A stretch of DNA of 64,000 nt, taken from the NCBI RefSeq assembly GCF_014652455.1, contig NZ_BMYV01000001.1, forward strand, positions 1,054,001 through 1,118,000, read 5' to 3'. Position 1 is the stretch's first letter; every line of letters starts with the position of its first letter. Below are positions 20,501 to 25,718 of the stretch, one piece after another. Below the pieces are notes generated by a model. That model searched no databases, was not told where the DNA came from, and worked only from the letters and a program-made list of their open reading frames with translations. Source of the stretch: Litorimonas cladophorae. GTDB lineage: Bacteria > Pseudomonadota > Alphaproteobacteria > Caulobacterales > Maricaulaceae. The position numbers and the translations under genes are program-made.

Positions 20501-21750
20501 GTGACGGTTACATCATAGACATTGTCGCCATCTGCATCGGCAGGCGCTTCAAAATCTGGGGTGTCGATAAAGGTAACAACACCTGTCGCCGCATCAATGG
20601 CAAAGAGGGCCGCGTCGGCGCCGGACAGAGCATAGCTCAGCGCATCGCCGTCAACATCTGTGGCGCTGGCAGTGAAAGCAGCGGTTTGATTCTCGGCAGC
20701 TGTGAAAGCTGGACCACTGGTGACAACAGGCGCTTCGTTCACATCTGCAACCGTGATCGCCACATCTTGTGACGTTGAGAGTGTCCCATCCGTTGCGGTG
20801 ACGGTTACATCATAGACATTGTCACCATCCGCATCGGCAGGCGCTTCAAAATCTGGGGTGTCGATAAAGGTGACAACACCTGTCGCCGCATCAATGGCAA
20901 ACAGCGCGGCATCGGCGCCCGACAGAGCATAGCTCAGCGCATCGCCATCAACATCGGTCGCGGTGGCCGTGAAAGCAGCAGTTTGATTCTCGTCGACGGT
21001 AGTAGCCTCCACCACGGAAATGACAGGCGTTTCATTTTCGTCGGTCACTGAAATGTTGACAGTCTGGGAGACTTGTTCAGCGCCGTCTGAGGCCGTTACT
21101 GTCACGGTGTAAGTGTTGTCCCCATTCGCATCGGCTGGTGATTCGAAATCGGGCGCACCATTAAACGTAACGACACCCGTCGATCCATTGATTGTGAAGA
21201 GACCTGCGTCTGTGCCTGAGAGCGTATAGGTCAGAGAGTCATTATCGGCGTCTGTTGCAGTCGCTGTGAAAGCGGAAGTTTGGTTTTCTGAAGCTGTCGT
21301 CGTTAACGGGGAAGAGAAAATAGGAGCATCATTACTCTCACCTTTCGACAATGCGAAGGCACCGGTGCCTGCTGCAGCGGCACCAGCCGCTGCAATCGCA
21401 ACCGTACTGATCGCAGCAGACCCGATTGTGAGGCCAGCAGCAGCAATCGCGGCTTCTGCGACAAAAACTTGTCCGCCGACGATGGCGACTTCCGCCGCCG
21501 CAAAGGATACCGTTTCACCGCTTGCCAATAGGACTTCGACAGTTCCGTCAGCTAGGGATGTGATGCTCTTGAAATCTTTGATTGAATTAGCAGCTTGGAA
21601 ACCATCCGGGACAACCTCCACGCCAACGTCCTGCGCATTCGCTGGCCCTGCAATCCCCAGAAGCGCAAGGGCCGCTAGGCTCACTCCACTCAGGCGGGCT
21701 TTATACCCACTCAATGCTTTCTGATTACCCGAAAAAAAGCTGCGCGTCAT
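11566..21750 (-). CDS. Giant cadherin-repeat / FG-GAP surface protein, probable type I secretion substrate
   Basis: A 3394-residue acidic repetitive protein, very likely an adhesin or surface fibre. GGGAG lies five bases before the ATG at 21750. Residues 1-42 look like a Sec signal (basic start, SLAALALLGIAG, then ANAQ). An Ala/Gly-rich hydrophobic stretch follows (about 90-135). Then come four cadherin-like repeats of 99 residues (about 140-535), an Ig-like domain (about 540-640), and seven FG-GAP repeats of the form GDxNxDGxxD (about 670-1140), enough for an integrin-type propeller. About 2150 residues of further cadherin-like repeats end each time in a form of VTVTDVxE. The last 90 residues are non-repetitive (DDDVIDLTANGLETF, then an Ala/Leu-rich tail) and may hold the secretion signal. 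I see no RTX GGxGxD nonapeptides. Calcium binding is expected from the DxNDN-like linkers. Confidence 0.9.
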   Translation of the reverse strand: MTRSFFSGNQKALSGYKARLSGVSLAALALLGIAGPANAQDVGVEVVPDGFQAANSIKDFKSITSLADGTVEVLLASGETVSFAAAEVAIVGGQVFVAEAAIAAAGLTIGSAAISTVAIAAAGAAAAGTGAFALSKGESNDAPIFSSPLTTTASENQTSAFTATATDADNDSLTYTLSGTDAGLFTINGSTGVVTFNGAPDFESPADANGDNTYTVTVTASDGAEQVSQTVNISVTDENETPVISVVEATTVDENQTAAFTATATDVDGDALSYALSGADAALFAIDAATGVVTFIDTPDFEAPADADGDNVYDVTVTATDGTLSTSQDVAITVADVNEAPVVTSGPAFTAAENQTAAFTASATDVDGDALSYALSGADAALFAIDAATGVVTFIDTPDFEAPADADGDNVYDVTVTATDGELSSSQDVAITVTDVNEAPVVTSGPAFTAAENQTAAFTATATDVDGDALSYALSGADAALFAIDAAAGVVTFIETPDFEAPADADGDNVYDVTVTATDGELINIEAVSISVADVDDTAPDAPIILSVGLVNIFTASENGDGGSVQFLPAITGTAEAGSTVEIFDGTTSLGTAIADTDGAYFLSTSSASLRGDTLSATATDAAGNLSEAAILAEQYGYNPGGYFEENSAPFVLEDGIGEDSGFIVLQIDGQNFAPIVSDAGDVNNDGFDDILVGIGEADANGEDSGLVAVVFGGEGGFGTSVDGVSTINLDTLAAEDGFLVAGEAGGDYLRPVSSAGDFNGDGIDDFVIGATGVDLFAPNAGASYIIFGQEGDFAETDETGQQIIDLSALTPAQGLVFVGGEDSGRLGYDVSDAGDVNGDGIADLLLSDTDYLSDGGVFVVYGTTETLGETAADGRHVVDLSNLTADQGFLVTNASSGYFLGFTVAAVGDINSDGIDDFGLSDPTGQGAAYVIFGSPDGSGTPDSSGLSVLSLAELSASEGIQIIGTDASPTTVGISVAGIGDFNGDGFNDVLVGASDSFGSGTGEAYVIFGDETGFGSDDGEGGLLLDVSTLTADQGVLLSGLPGSFAGFRAEGIGDFNNDGFADVIITSANLSFSTIIFGGDEVGALNDDGQSVVNLGDLGALEGLTLVGNRLGDGLSAAGDVNGDGVDDVVVGLFGQPNGSASALVLFGGQQFEGLSETLAFVDENTTSAFVATSLGEGTSYLLEGEDAELFSINQDTGLVSFIVAPDFEAIFNTESLNGVLADADTVEDLEALGYNVSVVAINGDFVTHQDAYVTVTDVNEFAPSINAAADLASSNGLFAFRAADEDGSYISISGFEIDENGIKIPTFAENLTFEIVGGADADLFVVANSFGAQFYTGLIGFADLFGIDAPTDANGDGVYEVEIAVSDGDFTTTQMFNLNLVEGGESPVFTSDISFNVDEFEGEASFQISAIDPEGADILYSIISPDEGDASLFSIDLLTGELMLNDALSFSTPLDANLDNVYNVTIAAFDGTNFTLETFDIAVTNLEFAPTVPVGATDRNISENNIAGYGEVIVATDLDFDVVSATITGGADAAFFSVTPEYTTSFGETGFDLRINQSFDFEAPDDSDADNVYEVEITFSDGLNETVELIQFTVLDLFESANAPIFSTPNSVIVEEGQTTVLTINADDADGETLTYSLANSQNDANFFDLDSATGELSFAYPIDFNQPDSSYDNIYTIDVIADDGSFNQTVQTITIEVIDVDVAPTIDVQTEIVIDENELGSFTVSARESFDDQLITLTLQGGDEAAFGLVNGYTSLGYASGQIEFQPVDFENPTDGDGDNVYTVDVVASDGVNTVRETITVTVRDVFESENAPVFTSVNAVVVDEGPGTVLTVVATDADGEIPTYSITGGENQFVFDIDDQTGELGFSRVVAFDPIGDNTYEVEVTADDGSSNQTTQTITVELLNADVAPEFFSNGQTDATIFENDMSAPLSFQVRDNYDNAQLTISLEGNDADLFEIQFSSNSGGYAAGALNFIIPPDFEMPRDANGDNVYELAVVASDGVNVVTQTYSVTVEDLFESANAPIFSTPTSLTVDEAQAFIASINADDADGEAVAYSITGGASSYLFGIDSETGDLNFIYTPPEFNPYFPESNIYEVEITADDGSQNQTAQIFTIEVLDVNLVPTLTIPDFVTIIENETYSTFVSASDRDSDSLLQLSLGGADADLFSLTIFTDYNGYSTAQLELISPLDFETPLDADGDNVYELEISVTDGVNIVTDTISLTVEDLFETLNAPVFTTPTVLSVDEGQDSISTINATDADGELPIYSITGGEDGFRFAVDPVTGELSFSQQTRFNQPDNSYNDNFYTVEVTADDGSGNQTSQSITVEVLDVDVAPTLSVPETRVVDENESLSFSVTAREDYDRQVLTLSLGGDDAEFFTLTGGYNYSGYAFSSVELIAPLDFETPLDADGDNVYEIEVIVTDGVNIVTEIVSITVADVFESANAPVFTTATTSIVEETNTFVLTVSADDLDGETPTYSVTGGEDQYFFYVDSYTGELNFYNPPRFNQADDFADNVYTVEVTADDGSGNQTTQTITIEVTDIDVAPTVSVSPTYSGDENESLSFFVSGRDFDLDSVTLSLGGEDAAAFELINSFGYDGYSQGTIEFIGLPDFENPTDSDGDNIYILEVSASDGTSVTTETIAVTVRDVFESANAPVFVSPNSLVVDEVREIDLDGAYDFFVTQVSATDVDGETPTYSLPYDPQTAGFYIDYRTGEVSHSGPLLFDNAGEPGDNIFNLLILADDGTGNVTEQILSVEVADVNFAPFLDRLGQTESDDIFVPENQVLTTSFSYSDYPDFDDLTVTLGGEDASAFDFSAVSSSPGFITGHLNLVSPLDFESPTDSDGDGVYLVELIVSDGVNTFVDSIAVTVTDVLEIGAPPAFVTPRALSIDEGIAVVGLIEATDVDGDEISYEITAGGDDRFEFSLGGIDGNELSFNFAPEFDFLNDFNGDGVFEVEISAFDGDNTTTQLFEITINDVNFTPTLSVSDGFTYENEVDPALFVNGSDYRDFNDVLTLSLSGPDALLFQFVNSYTYPGTVEARIEFVAAPDFELPLDADGDNVYELTVELSDGVNTVSDNLSITVGDLDDSPISANAPVFVTEPSLSIDEGQTTVTSLFATDADGDNVTFEITGGDDNIEFALIGPDADTLAFAYTTDATFLTDANSDGEYEVEVTASDGGNTTTQTFFVRVNDVNTPPDLTVNNGTTPEGDVFTGSVIAADDFNDFGDTLTISLSGDDAAFFTVATSLDGPGSFFGDIEFVVAPDFETPLDANGDNVYDVTVEVFDGLNTVTQDITITVDDMPEDESGTVKTGDPALSSFSVEDDDVIDLTANGLETFTAEEIFPAELVFKNAPTAEIGPEQALFEQDINAMEMQFIADLLMVQDSGAAIDG
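12450..16950 (-). repeat. Two-domain cadherin super-repeats of about 209 residues
   Basis: Within the giant gene, the segment coding for ESANAPxF recurs at about 13780, 14400, 15035, 15664, 16290 and 16925, spacings of 622-635 bp, with two longer units (about 656-674 bp) toward the C-terminus. Each unit holds two distinct cadherin-like domains: type A, ending VDVAPT, and type B, ending DVFES or similar. DNA identity between copies is moderate, so these are older than the 297-bp units near the start of the gene. Confidence 0.75.
20201..20995 (-). repeat. Near-identical 297-bp tandem repeats
   Basis: The string GCGGTGACGGTTACATCATA starts at 20201, 20498 and 20795, an exact 297-bp (99-codon) period. 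The copies differ at few sites over most of their length. A fourth, more divergent unit follows to about 21290. Each encodes one cadherin-like domain, so gain or loss of a unit keeps the frame. Confidence 0.9.
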
Positions 21751-21908
21751 TGTCGCTCCCAATATATTGCAACCTCAAGCTTCTGACGAGAATATTGCTA
21801 TATGCAAGGAGTTTTTAATAAAATCTGGGGAACCTTAACTGAAGTTAGAAAGATCAGAGAATGCTGTCTCCGGAGCGCTTCTTTTTTTTGACAAGGCGCA
21901 GATAGGGT

Positions 21909-21989
21909 TTACGACATTAAACCTGACGGAGCACATGCAGCCAAGATAACTGCCGCACCCAGCAAAGAAAACACGGGGATTCTGACCAT
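21909..21989 (-). CDS. Tiny putative lipoprotein (26 residues)
   Basis: The ATG shares one base with the stop of the YeeE-type gene above it (TAATG), and the frame ends in TAA at 21911-21909. The peptide is a hydrophobic signal followed by a lipobox, ILAAC (Cys19), leaving a mature tail of only eight residues. Placement and the clean lipobox suggest a real gene at the end of the YeeE operon, but so short a frame could arise by chance. No family is recognised. Confidence 0.45.
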   Translation of the reverse strand: MVRIPVFSLLGAAVILAACAPSGLMS

Positions 21990-22405
21990 TATGTTCTCGC
22001 TTTGAGGAATCTATATGTGAAGATCGTAGCGATCATCGTCCCGACAAAAATATAGGCGTTCAGACCCGCAAAACTCGCACCCGCCAAGGCAGGACCTGGG
22101 CAAAGACCTGCAAGCCCCCACCCAGCGCCGAACAGAGCCGCCCCGACGAGAAGCGGCGCATCGATATCTTTGCGAGTTGGCAGACGAAATTTTTCATCAA
22201 AAAGAGGTTCGCTGCGCTTAAGTACAATACGATAACCGACAAGGGTCACGAGAAGCGCCCCGCCCATCACGAATGCAAGACTTGGATCCCAATTCCCTGT
22301 GATATCCAAGAATGAGATAACTTTTTCAGGGTTGACCATTTGGGACACTGTTAGACCCCCGCCAAATAAGAGGCCTGCGATGAAAGTCGAAACGGGAAGC
22401 CGCAT
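21989..22405 (-). CDS. YeeE/YedE-family membrane protein, second half
   Basis: A 138-residue inner-membrane protein with about four helices, one half of a split YeeE/YedE (DUF395/DUF6691) sulfur-compound transporter. The conserved cysteine motif is GLAGLCPGPAL near 103-113. I chose the ATG at 22405 because it begins one base after the stop of the companion half; an in-frame start 42 bases earlier would overlap that gene. YeeE (TsuA) of other bacteria imports thiosulfate. In BigR-type operons such paired halves are usually assigned to sulfur-compound export or import without direct proof, so the direction here is unknown. Confidence 0.85.
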   Translation of the reverse strand: MRLPVSTFIAGLLFGGGLTVSQMVNPEKVISFLDITGNWDPSLAFVMGGALLVTLVGYRIVLKRSEPLFDEKFRLPTRKDIDAPLLVGAALFGAGWGLAGLCPGPALAGASFAGLNAYIFVGTMIATIFTYRFLKART

Positions 22406-22406
22406 C

Positions 22407-22832
22407 TTACAACCCTCCAAAGCTGCGCATAATGAGGACCGTGACAATACCGGTGGTCATAAAAGTGAGCGTCGCTAGCAGGGATCGCATGGACAGTCGC
22501 GCATTCCCGCAAACACCATGCCCGCTCGTACAGCCGTTTCCTAATTGCGTGCCGACACCGACAAGCACGGCAGCCAGTATTAACAACGGCCCCGTTGTTG
22601 GAAATTCTATCTCAAGACGTGAGGGTTGAAAGAAACCAACAATCAATGGGGCGAGTATCAGTCCCGCAAGAAAGGTCCACCTCCATGATTTATCACCTTT
22701 GTCCGCGTTGAGCGCACCGCCCAAAATACCACTAATACCGGCAATGCGACCAGCACTGGCCATAAGCCAAACGGCTGACAGCCCGATCATGGCCCCGCCA
22801 ATGGCGGCTGAATATGGCGTAAAATTTTCCAT
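22407..22832 (-). CDS. YeeE/YedE-family membrane protein, first half
   Basis: A 141-residue inner-membrane protein with about four helices and the family signature GNGCTSGHGVCG near 95-106, whose cysteines are thought to relay thiosulfate or another reactive sulfur species. It is immediately followed by the second half of the transporter and preceded, 67 bp upstream, by a peroxiredoxin read in the same direction. The group diverges from the peroxiredoxin-regulator-dioxygenase-SQR operon, so it is probably controlled by the same repressor. Confidence 0.87.
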   Translation of the reverse strand: MENFTPYSAAIGGAMIGLSAVWLMASAGRIAGISGILGGALNADKGDKSWRWTFLAGLILAPLIVGFFQPSRLEIEFPTTGPLLILAAVLVGVGTQLGNGCTSGHGVCGNARLSMRSLLATLTFMTTGIVTVLIMRSFGGL

Positions 22833-22899
22833 TTGTTGTCCTAAAAAATGCCCCCTGACAGAGAGGAAAATGTCAGGGGAAGCCTAGTTGTAAGGGGGG

Positions 22900-23529
22900 T
22901 TAGCTGATGGATGTATACCGCAGATAGGGCCGGATTTCGTCGAAGCCTTGCGGAAACTTTTTAACCGCATCCTCATTTGAGACAGACGGGGGAATAATAA
23001 CTTTGTCGCCGACTTTCCAATCAGCTGGCGTCGCAATCCCATTCTTGTCGCCAGCTTGTAACGCATCAATCACACGTAAAATTTCATCGAAGTTTCGCCC
23101 GACGCTCATAGGATAGGTCATTGTCAAACGAACCTTCTTGTCAGGGTCAATAATAAACACCGATCGAACAGCCGCTGTATCGCTTTCATTTGGATGGATC
23201 ATATCGAAAAGTTGCGCAATTTTGGTGTCTGCATCCGCCACGATAGGAAATATCAGCGTCGTATTTTGCGTGTCATTGACATCATCAATCCACGCCAAAT
23301 GCTCTTTAACGCCATCAGTTGAGAGGCCGAGGGGTTTGGTGTTGCGTTTAGCAAATTCGTCCGCGAGCTGAGCCGTACGGCCCATTTCAGTCGTGCAAAC
23401 AGGCGTAAAATCGGCTGGATGAGAAAAGAAAAAGCACCAACTATCGCCAATCCAATCGTGAAAATCGATCTCACCAGTTGTCGTCTCCACGGTAAAATTG
23501 GGAGCGACGTCTCCAATACGCAAACTCAT
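22900..23529 (-). CDS. Peroxiredoxin (1-Cys, Prx6-like)
   Basis: A 209-residue thiol peroxidase. The peroxidatic cysteine is Cys45 in HPADFTPVCTTE; there is no evident resolving cysteine in the C-terminal half, which fits the 1-Cys Prx6 subgroup, as does the long C-terminal domain (PADWKVGDKVIIPPSVS). Cytoplasmic. It would reduce peroxides formed during sulfide and persulfide oxidation, or persulfides themselves (inference from neighbours). It is transcribed divergently from a second, distinct peroxiredoxin and heads the operon with the YeeE halves. Confidence 0.92.
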   Translation of the reverse strand: MSLRIGDVAPNFTVETTTGEIDFHDWIGDSWCFFFSHPADFTPVCTTEMGRTAQLADEFAKRNTKPLGLSTDGVKEHLAWIDDVNDTQNTTLIFPIVADADTKIAQLFDMIHPNESDTAAVRSVFIIDPDKKVRLTMTYPMSVGRNFDEILRVIDALQAGDKNGIATPADWKVGDKVIIPPSVSNEDAVKKFPQGFDEIRPYLRYTSIS

Positions 23530-23598
23530 TGTAAAATTCCTTTTTCAGCTACCGATACGATCTAATTGTCAGCTCCAATTAAGACGTGGAAAGAATTT

Positions 23599-23660
23599 AG
23601 TCAATATACACTTTACGTAATTTTATTATTGATTTTGTATAATGTATTTTATAGAAGCGG
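23599..23660. promoter_or_regulatory. AT-rich divergent control region, candidate repressor site
   Basis: The 160-bp gap between the two peroxiredoxin genes contains a very AT-rich tract with alternating TA steps (for example ATTTTATTATTGATTTTGTA near 23620). BigR operators are AT-rich, so this is the natural place for the local ArsR-type repressor to act on both transcripts. I could not define a clean palindrome. Confidence 0.3.
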
Positions 23661-23689
23661 AGAAATATGACTAGCCGTTGGAGAACATT

Positions 23690-24385
23690 GTGACATTACC
23701 TGAAAATCGCGCCCCTTTTGATGGTATGGCTCCAAGTGCGAACGTGGGACCTAAGCTCGACGAGCCTGCCCCATTATTTACCGCACGGACAACGCTAGGC
23801 ACGTGCGCTCTCGAGGATTATCGAGGGCAATGGGTGGTCCTGTTCTCACACCCCGCCGACTTCACACCCGTTTGCACCTCTGAATTTATTGCTTTTCAGA
23901 ACGCGTTGCCGGAATTTGAAGCGTTAAATTGCGCTTTGATTGGCCTGTCCGTCGACAGTGTGTATTCCCACATTGCATGGCTGGAGAGCATTGAGGCAAA
24001 ATTTGATGTCAAAATCACGTTTCCTGTGATCGAAGATGTCTCCATGGCCGTGTCCACCGCATACGGCATGATCCACGAAAGGTCTTCGAGCACGGCAACG
24101 GTGAGGTCAGTGTTCATCATTGACCCCAACGGTATATTGAAAGCCCTTACGCATTATCCCTTAACCGTCGGTCGCTCGGTAAATGAACTTTTGCGCCTCT
24201 TGAAAGGCCTCCAGCTTTCTGAACGAGAGAGCGTGGCCATTCCCGCGGAATGGCAGCCGGGCGGTGAGGTTTTGTACAATGCGCCCTGCCTTTTTAACGA
24301 TGCCATTAAAGCACACGATGGTCAGGCATGGTATTTTCGCAAAGTTGCAAATGACACAGGTGAGCAGGATGAGGTGACCTCATGA
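23690..24385 (+). CDS. Peroxiredoxin (second copy, AhpC/TSA family)
   Basis: A 231-residue peroxiredoxin starting at a GTG (23690) that has TTGGAG six bases upstream; a TTG at 23678 is also in frame but overlaps that ribosome site. The peroxidatic cysteine is Cys62 in HPADFTPVCTSE, and a further cysteine (NAPCLFND) lies near the C-terminus. About 20 extra N-terminal residues precede the domain. It is only moderately similar to the divergent peroxiredoxin. The stop overlaps the regulator start by 4 bp (ATGA), so it belongs to the sulfide operon. Persulfide or peroxide reduction is the likely job; which one is unknown. Confidence 0.88.
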   Translation: MTLPENRAPFDGMAPSANVGPKLDEPAPLFTARTTLGTCALEDYRGQWVVLFSHPADFTPVCTSEFIAFQNALPEFEALNCALIGLSVDSVYSHIAWLESIEAKFDVKITFPVIEDVSMAVSTAYGMIHERSSSTATVRSVFIIDPNGILKALTHYPLTVGRSVNELLRLLKGLQLSERESVAIPAEWQPGGEVLYNAPCLFNDAIKAHDGQAWYFRKVANDTGEQDEVTS

Positions 24386-24837
24386 GCTTTAGCGAGGACA
24401 TGATAGCAAAGGCCCCGCAGGTCGCGGCCCAACTCAAATTACTGTCCAACCCTAATCGTTTAATGATTGTTTGCCGCCTCTTAGAGGGCGAACTATCCGT
24501 CGGCGATATTGAGGAAGAGTTGGGAATACGTCAGCCGACCCTCTCGCGTGAACTTGGTCATCTTCGCGATGCGGAGATAATTTCCCCTCGCCGCCAGTCA
24601 AAAGTCGTTTTTTACTCTCTAACAAGCTCCCCCATGCGCAATTTAATCGAAGCTATTTGCGAAGCAAGTGGTGGCGGGTCGCGAAATCGTCAAAAACTAG
24701 GCGTCCCAGCAAGAGGCACGAAGGGCCAAAAAGCGATTGCCTTCAACCCCCGTCCCAAATTCACAAAATCCGGATCGCCCTCTTCAGAAGATCGCGGCTA
24801 CAGCGTTTTCGCCTCCACCAAAAAACAAGGAGTTTAG
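24382..24837 (+). CDS. ArsR-family regulator, BigR/SqrR-like
   Basis: A 151-residue winged-helix repressor. The DNA-binding helix-turn-helix covers about residues 38-62 (LSVGDIEEELGIRQPTLSRE). Two cysteines, Cys31 in MIVCRLLEGE and Cys93 in EAICEAS, sit where BigR and SqrR have the pair that forms a di- or tetrasulfide link in response to persulfide. In those proteins this releases operon DNA. The tail beyond residue 95 is basic, low in structure and longer than in typical BigR. It is flanked by a peroxiredoxin (4-bp overlap) and a persulfide dioxygenase (2-bp gap), the expected target genes. Confidence 0.85.
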   Translation: MSFSEDMIAKAPQVAAQLKLLSNPNRLMIVCRLLEGELSVGDIEEELGIRQPTLSRELGHLRDAEIISPRRQSKVVFYSLTSSPMRNLIEAICEASGGGSRNRQKLGVPARGTKGQKAIAFNPRPKFTKSGSPSSEDRGYSVFASTKKQGV

Positions 24838-24839
24838 TC

Positions 24840-25709
24840 ATGGCACACAAACCAGAAGTCATTTCCTTTTTTGACGAGCCCACAAATACCGTCACCTATA
24901 TCGTTGCAGATCCTGAAACTAAGTCCTGCGCAATTATCGATTCTGTTTTGGATTATGACGCCAGCTCAGGACGAACGAAAACGACGTCTGCGGATGAGGT
25001 CATTGATTTCATCAAGACCAGCGGTTTGACCGTGCAATGGATTTTGGAAACGCATGCCCATGCCGATCATTTCTCAGCCGCACCTTACCTGCAAAAGCAA
25101 ATTGGCGGCGTAATCGCGATTGGGGAGCATATTCCCGATATTCAGAAGGTGTTTGGCGGATTGTTCAACACCGGTGAGGAATTTAAGCAAGACGGGAGCC
25201 AATTTGGGCGTTTGTTCAAAGACAATGAAAGATTCAAAATTGGCAACCTTGATGCTGAAATCATTTACGTGCCAGGACATACCCCCGCTTGCGTCGCTTA
25301 TCACGTTGGCGATGCCGTTTTTGTTGGCGACACGCTTTTTATGCCCGATTATGGCTCAGCCCGCTGCGACTTTCCGGGCGGTGACGCAGGAACCCTCTAT
25401 GACTCGGTTCAAAAGCTTTATGAATTGCCTGACGAGACCCGCATGTTTCTTTGCCATGATTACAAGGCAAAAGGACGAGACTACTATGCTTGGGAGACTA
25501 CGGTCGGTGATCAAAAGAAAAGCAATATTCACTTGAACACATCCGTCACGCGCGACGCGTTTATCAAAATGCGCACAGAGCGCGATAAAACACTTAGCAT
25601 GCCAAAGCTTATATTGCCCTCTATTCAGGTAAACATGCGGGCTGGTGAGCTGCCCGAACCGGAAGAGAATGGTGTCCGCTATCTCAAAATCCCCCTTAAT
25701 TCTGTTTAG
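24840..25709 (+). CDS. Persulfide dioxygenase, ETHE1/Blh type
   Basis: A 289-residue metallo-beta-lactamase-fold enzyme that oxidises glutathione persulfide to sulfite. The full HxHxDH motif is present (His72, His74, Asp76, His77), with further ligands His147 (PGHTP) and Asp164 (VGDTLF); the insert GGDAGTLYDSVQKLYELPDE and the HDY motif (LCHDYKAKGRD) match the Blh/ETHE1 subgroup. AAGGAG lies eight bases before the ATG, which begins just after the regulator stop; a longer frame from 24657 runs inside the regulator and is rejected. Blh of Xylella and Agrobacterium carries an N-terminal DUF442 domain; here that domain is attached to the next gene instead. Confidence 0.9.
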   Translation: MAHKPEVISFFDEPTNTVTYIVADPETKSCAIIDSVLDYDASSGRTKTTSADEVIDFIKTSGLTVQWILETHAHADHFSAAPYLQKQIGGVIAIGEHIPDIQKVFGGLFNTGEEFKQDGSQFGRLFKDNERFKIGNLDAEIIYVPGHTPACVAYHVGDAVFVGDTLFMPDYGSARCDFPGGDAGTLYDSVQKLYELPDETRMFLCHDYKAKGRDYYAWETTVGDQKKSNIHLNTSVTRDAFIKMRTERDKTLSMPKLILPSIQVNMRAGELPEPEENGVRYLKIPLNSV

Positions 25710-25718
25710 GCCACTGTC

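Noticed and set aside
12450-21300. Periodic repeats considered as a CRISPR or satellite array
   Set aside because: The periods (297 and about 627 bp) are whole codons within one long open frame and encode cadherin domains.
21266-21724. 152-codon plus-strand frame opposite the start of the giant gene
   Set aside because: It is a mirror of the Ala-rich segment on the coding strand, with no ribosome site or recognisable domain. Other antisense frames in the giant gene and in tolC (10729-11235) are rejected for the same reason.
24657-24839. Longer start for the persulfide dioxygenase
   Set aside because: The extra 61 codons lie within the regulator gene in another frame; a strong ribosome site precedes the ATG at 24840.
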